Assembly (NCBI GenBank): GCA_964569295.1
Contig: CAZMVU010000028.1
Span: forward strand, 1 to 33,196
Source of the DNA: CAZMVU01 sp964569295
GTDB lineage: Bacteria > Hydrogenedentota > Hydrogenedentia > Hydrogenedentales > JAGMZX01
DNA: 33,196 bases
Reading direction: 5' to 3'
Below, one piece after another: positions 30,369 to 33,196 of the stretch. The stretch's first letter is position 1. The number at the start of each line of letters is the position of its first letter. The notes below the pieces were generated by a model. That model ran no database searches and was not told the origin of the DNA. It saw only the letters and a program-made list of their open reading frames with translations. The position numbers and the translations under genes are program-made.

Positions 30369-31022
30369 TCACTTGAGAAGGCGGGTATAACGGCGATACA
30401 ACGCCTCATGTTCGCGGCGCAGGGCGGCGTCCCGGGCTTGTTTGCGCTCGGGTATGTGCGGGTTCCAGGCGTGTGCGCCGCGGGCGGTCCGGGCGTCGGT
30501 CCGCGCGCGATCGGCGGCGGCCTCGAGTGCGGCATCGTAGGCCCGGGCGAAGGGTTCGGCGGGCGGCGGCGTCAGGCGTAGAAGGTGCAGATCCTGTTCG
30601 ATGCGCTTCCGCTCGGCGTGAGACAGCGTGTTTGCGGCGGCATTTGCGGCGGCATCCGGTACGGGTGGCGCGGGCGGCGCGATGCCGAGCACGGCGGCGA
30701 AACCCAGGGCGCCCGCGGCGCCCACCGCAATCACTGCGAGCACAACCGCCAACGCACGCACGGGCCACAGGCGCTTCCACCAGGCAATCCGTCCCGGCTG
30801 CTCCTGTTGCGCCGCTATGAGGATTTGCGCGGTGAGATCGCGCGAGGGTTCGAGCGGGCCGGCGGCGGCGGCAAGATCGATTGATTCGCGGATGCGCGCC
30901 ACTTCACGCCGGCAGCGTTCGCAGCGTTGCACATGGGCGGCCAGAGAAGCGGACACCGGCGCATTGCGGTCGGCGAGGCTTTCCGCATGGGCGAGGAGTT
31001 GCTGGCGTGTGGGATGCCACAT
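30369..31022 (-). CDS. Zinc-finger anti-sigma factor
   Basis: 217 aa. The N-terminal anti-sigma domain holds the zinc ligands His30-x3-Cys34-x2-Cys37 (AAHVQRCERCRREV). A transmembrane segment spans about 88-114 (VRALAVVLAVIAVGAAGALGFAAVL), followed by a Pro/Ala-rich and then charged periplasmic tail (HAERKRIEQDLHLL; EHEALYRRYTRLLK). It should hold the neighbouring sigma factor at the membrane until an envelope signal triggers release; the trigger is unknown. The start at 31022, 24 bases after the sigma gene stop, has no clear ribosome site, so its translation may depend on the upstream gene. The sigma-anti-sigma pairing is the normal arrangement for ECF systems. Confidence 0.88.
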   Translation of the reverse strand: MWHPTRQQLLAHAESLADRNAPVSASLAAHVQRCERCRREVARIRESIDLAAAAGPLEPSRDLTAQILIAAQQEQPGRIAWWKRLWPVRALAVVLAVIAVGAAGALGFAAVLGIAPPAPPVPDAAANAAANTLSHAERKRIEQDLHLLRLTPPPAEPFARAYDAALEAAADRARTDARTARGAHAWNPHIPERKQARDAALRREHEALYRRYTRLLK

Positions 31023-31046
31023 GATGTTATAGGCCGGGCGGCGGTG

Positions 31047-31724
31047 TTACAGGTATTCGCGGAACCGCTCGAGGTAGGGCCGCAGACCACGCTCGGCGCG
31101 CACGACACGGCTTTTCACCGTGCCCACCGGCACCGCCATGATGTCGGCGACTTCCTGATAGGGCAGATCCTGGAAGCGGTGCAGCACAAACGCCTGACGC
31201 TGGTGTTCGGGCAGGTTCATGAGCGCTAGGTTGATCGCCTCGGATATTTCGCCACGCTCGCTGTCGCGCACGATGTTTATCGTGGCGTCGCTCATCCGCT
31301 CGATGGGATCCGGCAGGTCGCCGTCCTTATCGCGGTTCCAGAACGGGGGGCGGTTGAATAACTTGGGACGCCGCCGCTGACTGGCCCATTCCTTCGACAC
31401 GATGTTCGAGGCGATGGTATAGAGGTAGGTGGTGAATTTGGCGGTGGGCGTGTAACGGCTCCTGTTTTTTACCAGCGCCATAAACACTTCCTGCGTAAGC
31501 TCCTCCGCGATGTGCCGGTTCTGGACCATGCGAAAGACAAAGTTGAGAATGCCCTTCTGATGGCGGCGCAGCAACTCGGCGAAGGCTTCTTGCCTGCCCG
31601 CGCCATAGGCGATCATGAGATCCTCATTACCCCATGAACTGAGTGGGGCATCCCCCGCCTCGAGCACATGCACAGCCTGACGGCGGGCATCAAGTTCAAC
31701 AATATTCTCAGCACCGTTCGGCAT
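31047..31724 (-). CDS. ECF-type RNA polymerase sigma factor
   Basis: 225 aa. Region 2 covers about 34-120 (EDLMIAYGAGRQEAFAELLRRHQKGILNFVFRMVQNRHIAEELTQEVFMALVK, with the TTYLYTIASNIVSKEWASQRRRP part that melts the -10), and region 4 about 160-217 (INLALMNLPEHQRQAFVLHRFQDLPYQEVADIMAVPVGTVKSRVVRAERGLRPYL). There is no region 3, so it is ECF-type. A longer-than-usual N-terminal lead (about 30 residues) and a spacer with RPPFWNRDKDGDLPDP are present. The zinc-finger anti-sigma gene follows 24 bases later. A GGGAAC-N17-TATACT site in front suggests it transcribes itself. GGGAGAGGG precedes the ATG. Confidence 0.9.
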   Translation of the reverse strand: MPNGAENIVELDARRQAVHVLEAGDAPLSSWGNEDLMIAYGAGRQEAFAELLRRHQKGILNFVFRMVQNRHIAEELTQEVFMALVKNRSRYTPTAKFTTYLYTIASNIVSKEWASQRRRPKLFNRPPFWNRDKDGDLPDPIERMSDATINIVRDSERGEISEAINLALMNLPEHQRQAFVLHRFQDLPYQEVADIMAVPVGTVKSRVVRAERGLRPYLERFREYL

Positions 31725-31769
31725 GGTGATCTACCCTCTCCCGGAAGGGAATGGCCGTTCCTTATATCT

Positions 31770-31798
31770 AGTATACCTTCCCGGTGGCGGAAGTTCCC
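31770..31798 (-). promoter_or_regulatory. GGGAAC-N17-TATACT site, candidate autoregulated promoter of the sigma operon
   Basis: On the minus strand GGGAAC (31793-31798; continuing as TT, the classic ECF -35 GGAACTT) is followed after 17 bases by TATACT (31770-31775). It lies 46 bases before the sigma-factor ATG. It fits an ECF -35 element, but the -10 is also usable by sigma-70. Confidence 0.45.
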
Positions 31799-31841
31799 TG
31801 TGCCCACGGGAAAAATGCGGCCGCTGCGCGCGACCAGACGC

Positions 31842-32894
31842 CTACCCCTCGCGGTTATTCATCTCTTTGGGGTCTTTCATATTCCCCGCAGCTTCCTCGC
31901 GGCTTACCAACCCCTTCTGATACAACAGCTTGAGGCTGCGATCCAGCGTGCTCATGCCCTCGCGGTGGGCCGTCTCGATGACGCTGTATACCTGGTGAGT
32001 CTTGCCCTCGCGGATGAGATTCGCCACGGCGTTGTTGCACAGGAGCAGTTCGCACGCGAGCACCCGCCCTTCGCCGTCGGCCCTGGCAAGCAGCCGCTGC
32101 GAGATGATCGCGAGCAACGTCATGCTCAACTGAAAGCGGATCTGCTGCTGCTGGTAGCCGGGAAACACGTCGATGATCCGGTCGACCGACTGAATGGCGT
32201 CGTTGGTGTGGAGCGTGGCAAGCACGAGGTGGCCCGTTTCCGCCGCGGTGAGCGCCGCCTGGATGGTCTCGAGGTCGCGCATCTCACCAATGAGGATGAC
32301 GTCCGGGTCCTGGCGCAACACATACTTGAGCGCGGTGGCGAACGCTTTCGTGTCGTCGCCCACCTCCCGCTGATCCACGATGCTCTGGTGGTGCATATGC
32401 ACATATTCGATCGGATCTTCGACGGTGATGATATGGCAGGCCCGGTCCTGGTTGATCACGTTGATCAAGGCCGCCTGGGTGGTGGTCTTGCCGTGTCCCG
32501 TGGGCCCCGTCACCAGGATGAGTCCCTGCCGGGCGTGCGCCAGTTCAGCGACTTTTGGCGGCAGTCCGAGCGAATCGAGAGAGGGTATGTCCTCCGGTAT
32601 TGGGCGCAATGCGGCCGTGACCGCCTGTTTCTGGCGGTAAATGTTCACGCGGAACCGGTGGCGCCGCCCGATGGCAATCGAGAAATCAAGCTCCTTATCC
32701 GTCTCGAACTGCGCAATCTGCTCTTCGGACAGGAACGAGTAAATGAGTTTCTGCGTGGCCTCGGGCGTAAGCGGGTCCGTGCGGGTGCGGTAAAGCTGGC
32801 CGTTAATCCGCAGGATGGGCGGCGCCCCCGCGCTGATCAGCAAGTCCGAGGCCTTTTCCTGAGAGACAAGGTCGAAAAGATCGTTGATGTCCAT
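31842..32894 (-). CDS. pilT: Twitching-motility ATPase PilT
   Basis: 350 aa, complete PilT. Motifs: Walker A GPTGHGKTT (130-138; His in place of the usual Ser), Asp box VEDPIEYVH (158-166), Walker B VILIGEMRD (199-207), His box HLVLATLHTNDA (222-233), and the C-terminal ANLIREGK (291-298), matching the AIRNLIRE-type motif. It is the retraction motor for type IV pili, acting at the inner membrane base. The N-terminal domain starts MDINDLFDLVSQEKASDLLIS, typical of PilT. I chose the ATG at 32894; the upstream in-frame GTG at 32948 would be only a few bases from the promoter start. No other pilus gene is in the window. PilU is the main alternative. Confidence 0.92.
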   Translation of the reverse strand: MDINDLFDLVSQEKASDLLISAGAPPILRINGQLYRTRTDPLTPEATQKLIYSFLSEEQIAQFETDKELDFSIAIGRRHRFRVNIYRQKQAVTAALRPIPEDIPSLDSLGLPPKVAELAHARQGLILVTGPTGHGKTTTQAALINVINQDRACHIITVEDPIEYVHMHHQSIVDQREVGDDTKAFATALKYVLRQDPDVILIGEMRDLETIQAALTAAETGHLVLATLHTNDAIQSVDRIIDVFPGYQQQQIRFQLSMTLLAIISQRLLARADGEGRVLACELLLCNNAVANLIREGKTHQVYSVIETAHREGMSTLDRSLKLLYQKGLVSREEAAGNMKDPKEMNNREG

Positions 32895-33196
32895 GCTATG
32901 CCCGTTTGTTAGCTGCCGAAATATCCCGGCGCAAAAGTGTCTAAACACCGCGACGGAATCATCATAGCCGAGGTGCAGACGCGATGCAAAGCAGGCGGGA
33001 GGCGTGGAAGGGGCCGGGAATAGGCCTGGTGAGATGCCAAGGCGCGCAGAGCCCGTGTAGTGCTTTACCTTCCAGGCTTTGAACAGCGCACCAATTACGC
33101 TCTTGGACGAGAGCGCCTTAAGGTCTTAAATCAGTAGCATTGCTAACGTGGGCTGCGCCCACAACCCAAGGATCGAATGGCGTGTTCCCCGGTTGT
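32895..33196 (-). promoter_or_regulatory. pilT promoter and window-edge spacer
   Basis: On the minus strand TTGCAT (32984-32989), a 17-base spacer and TATGAT (32961-32966) form a good sigma-70 promoter, with a start near 32954 and a leader of about 60 bases. Further out there is a hairpin GTGGGC-TGC-GCCCAC (33148-33162). No gene is seen up to the window end. Confidence 0.5.

Overview
This 33 kb window is GC-rich (roughly 60-65% by eye), densely coded bacterial DNA with strong Shine-Dalgarno sites (AAGGAGG types) and many long antisense open frames that are only high-GC shadows. I recognise 27 credible protein genes and no tRNA, rRNA, IS element, phage or CRISPR array. The gene mix is a System II (ResB/CcsA) cytochrome c pathway with a long fused CcsA, a PilT ATPase, a sigma-54 activator, paired radical SAM enzymes and a large secreted glycosidase-like protein. 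This suits a Gram-negative chromosome of the PVC/Planctomycetota/Hydrogenedentota kind, but that is a guess from gene content; no marker gene fixes the taxon.

Left part (about 0.2-16.1 kb) is a stress and envelope region. It holds a PfpI/DJ-1 protein, a DUF1328 membrane peptide and an M50-CBS membrane protease in one operon, then a CHAD protein, a secreted Ig/PKD-like protein, a double PRC-barrel protein and a DUF2007 protein. A translationally coupled operon follows: a diacylglycerol-glucosyltransferase-like GT4, a membrane alkaline-phosphatase-superfamily enzyme, an EEP-family phosphodiesterase and OsmC. Next comes a regulatory block: a NarL-type regulator with Glu at the phosphorylation site, a stand-alone degenerate receiver, and a sigma-54 activator with no sensory domain. 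An HPF/cold-shock fusion, a DUF2267 protein and an aldo/keto reductase complete the region. Several of the stress genes have sigma-54 type -24/-12 sites upstream, so I propose that the activator in the middle drives a local stress regulon.

Middle part (16.2-24.5 kb) holds a 1124-residue secreted protein with a clan GH-A type barrel, a two-gene radical SAM operon (GTG start, one-base gap), a divergent secreted protein of unknown function, and a thioredoxin-like [2Fe-2S] ferredoxin. Between the glycosidase and the radical SAM operon lies a 416-base spacer with a strong long hairpin.

Right part (24.7-33.2 kb) is all on the minus strand: pilT, an ECF-type sigma factor with its zinc-finger anti-sigma factor, a Pro/Ala/Asp-repeat lipoprotein built on an 18-base tandem repeat, resB-ccsA (ATGA overlap), and metF with a long GC-rich leader. 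Two GGGAAC-N17 sites, one before the sigma gene and one before the lipoprotein gene, suggest autoregulation and one target.
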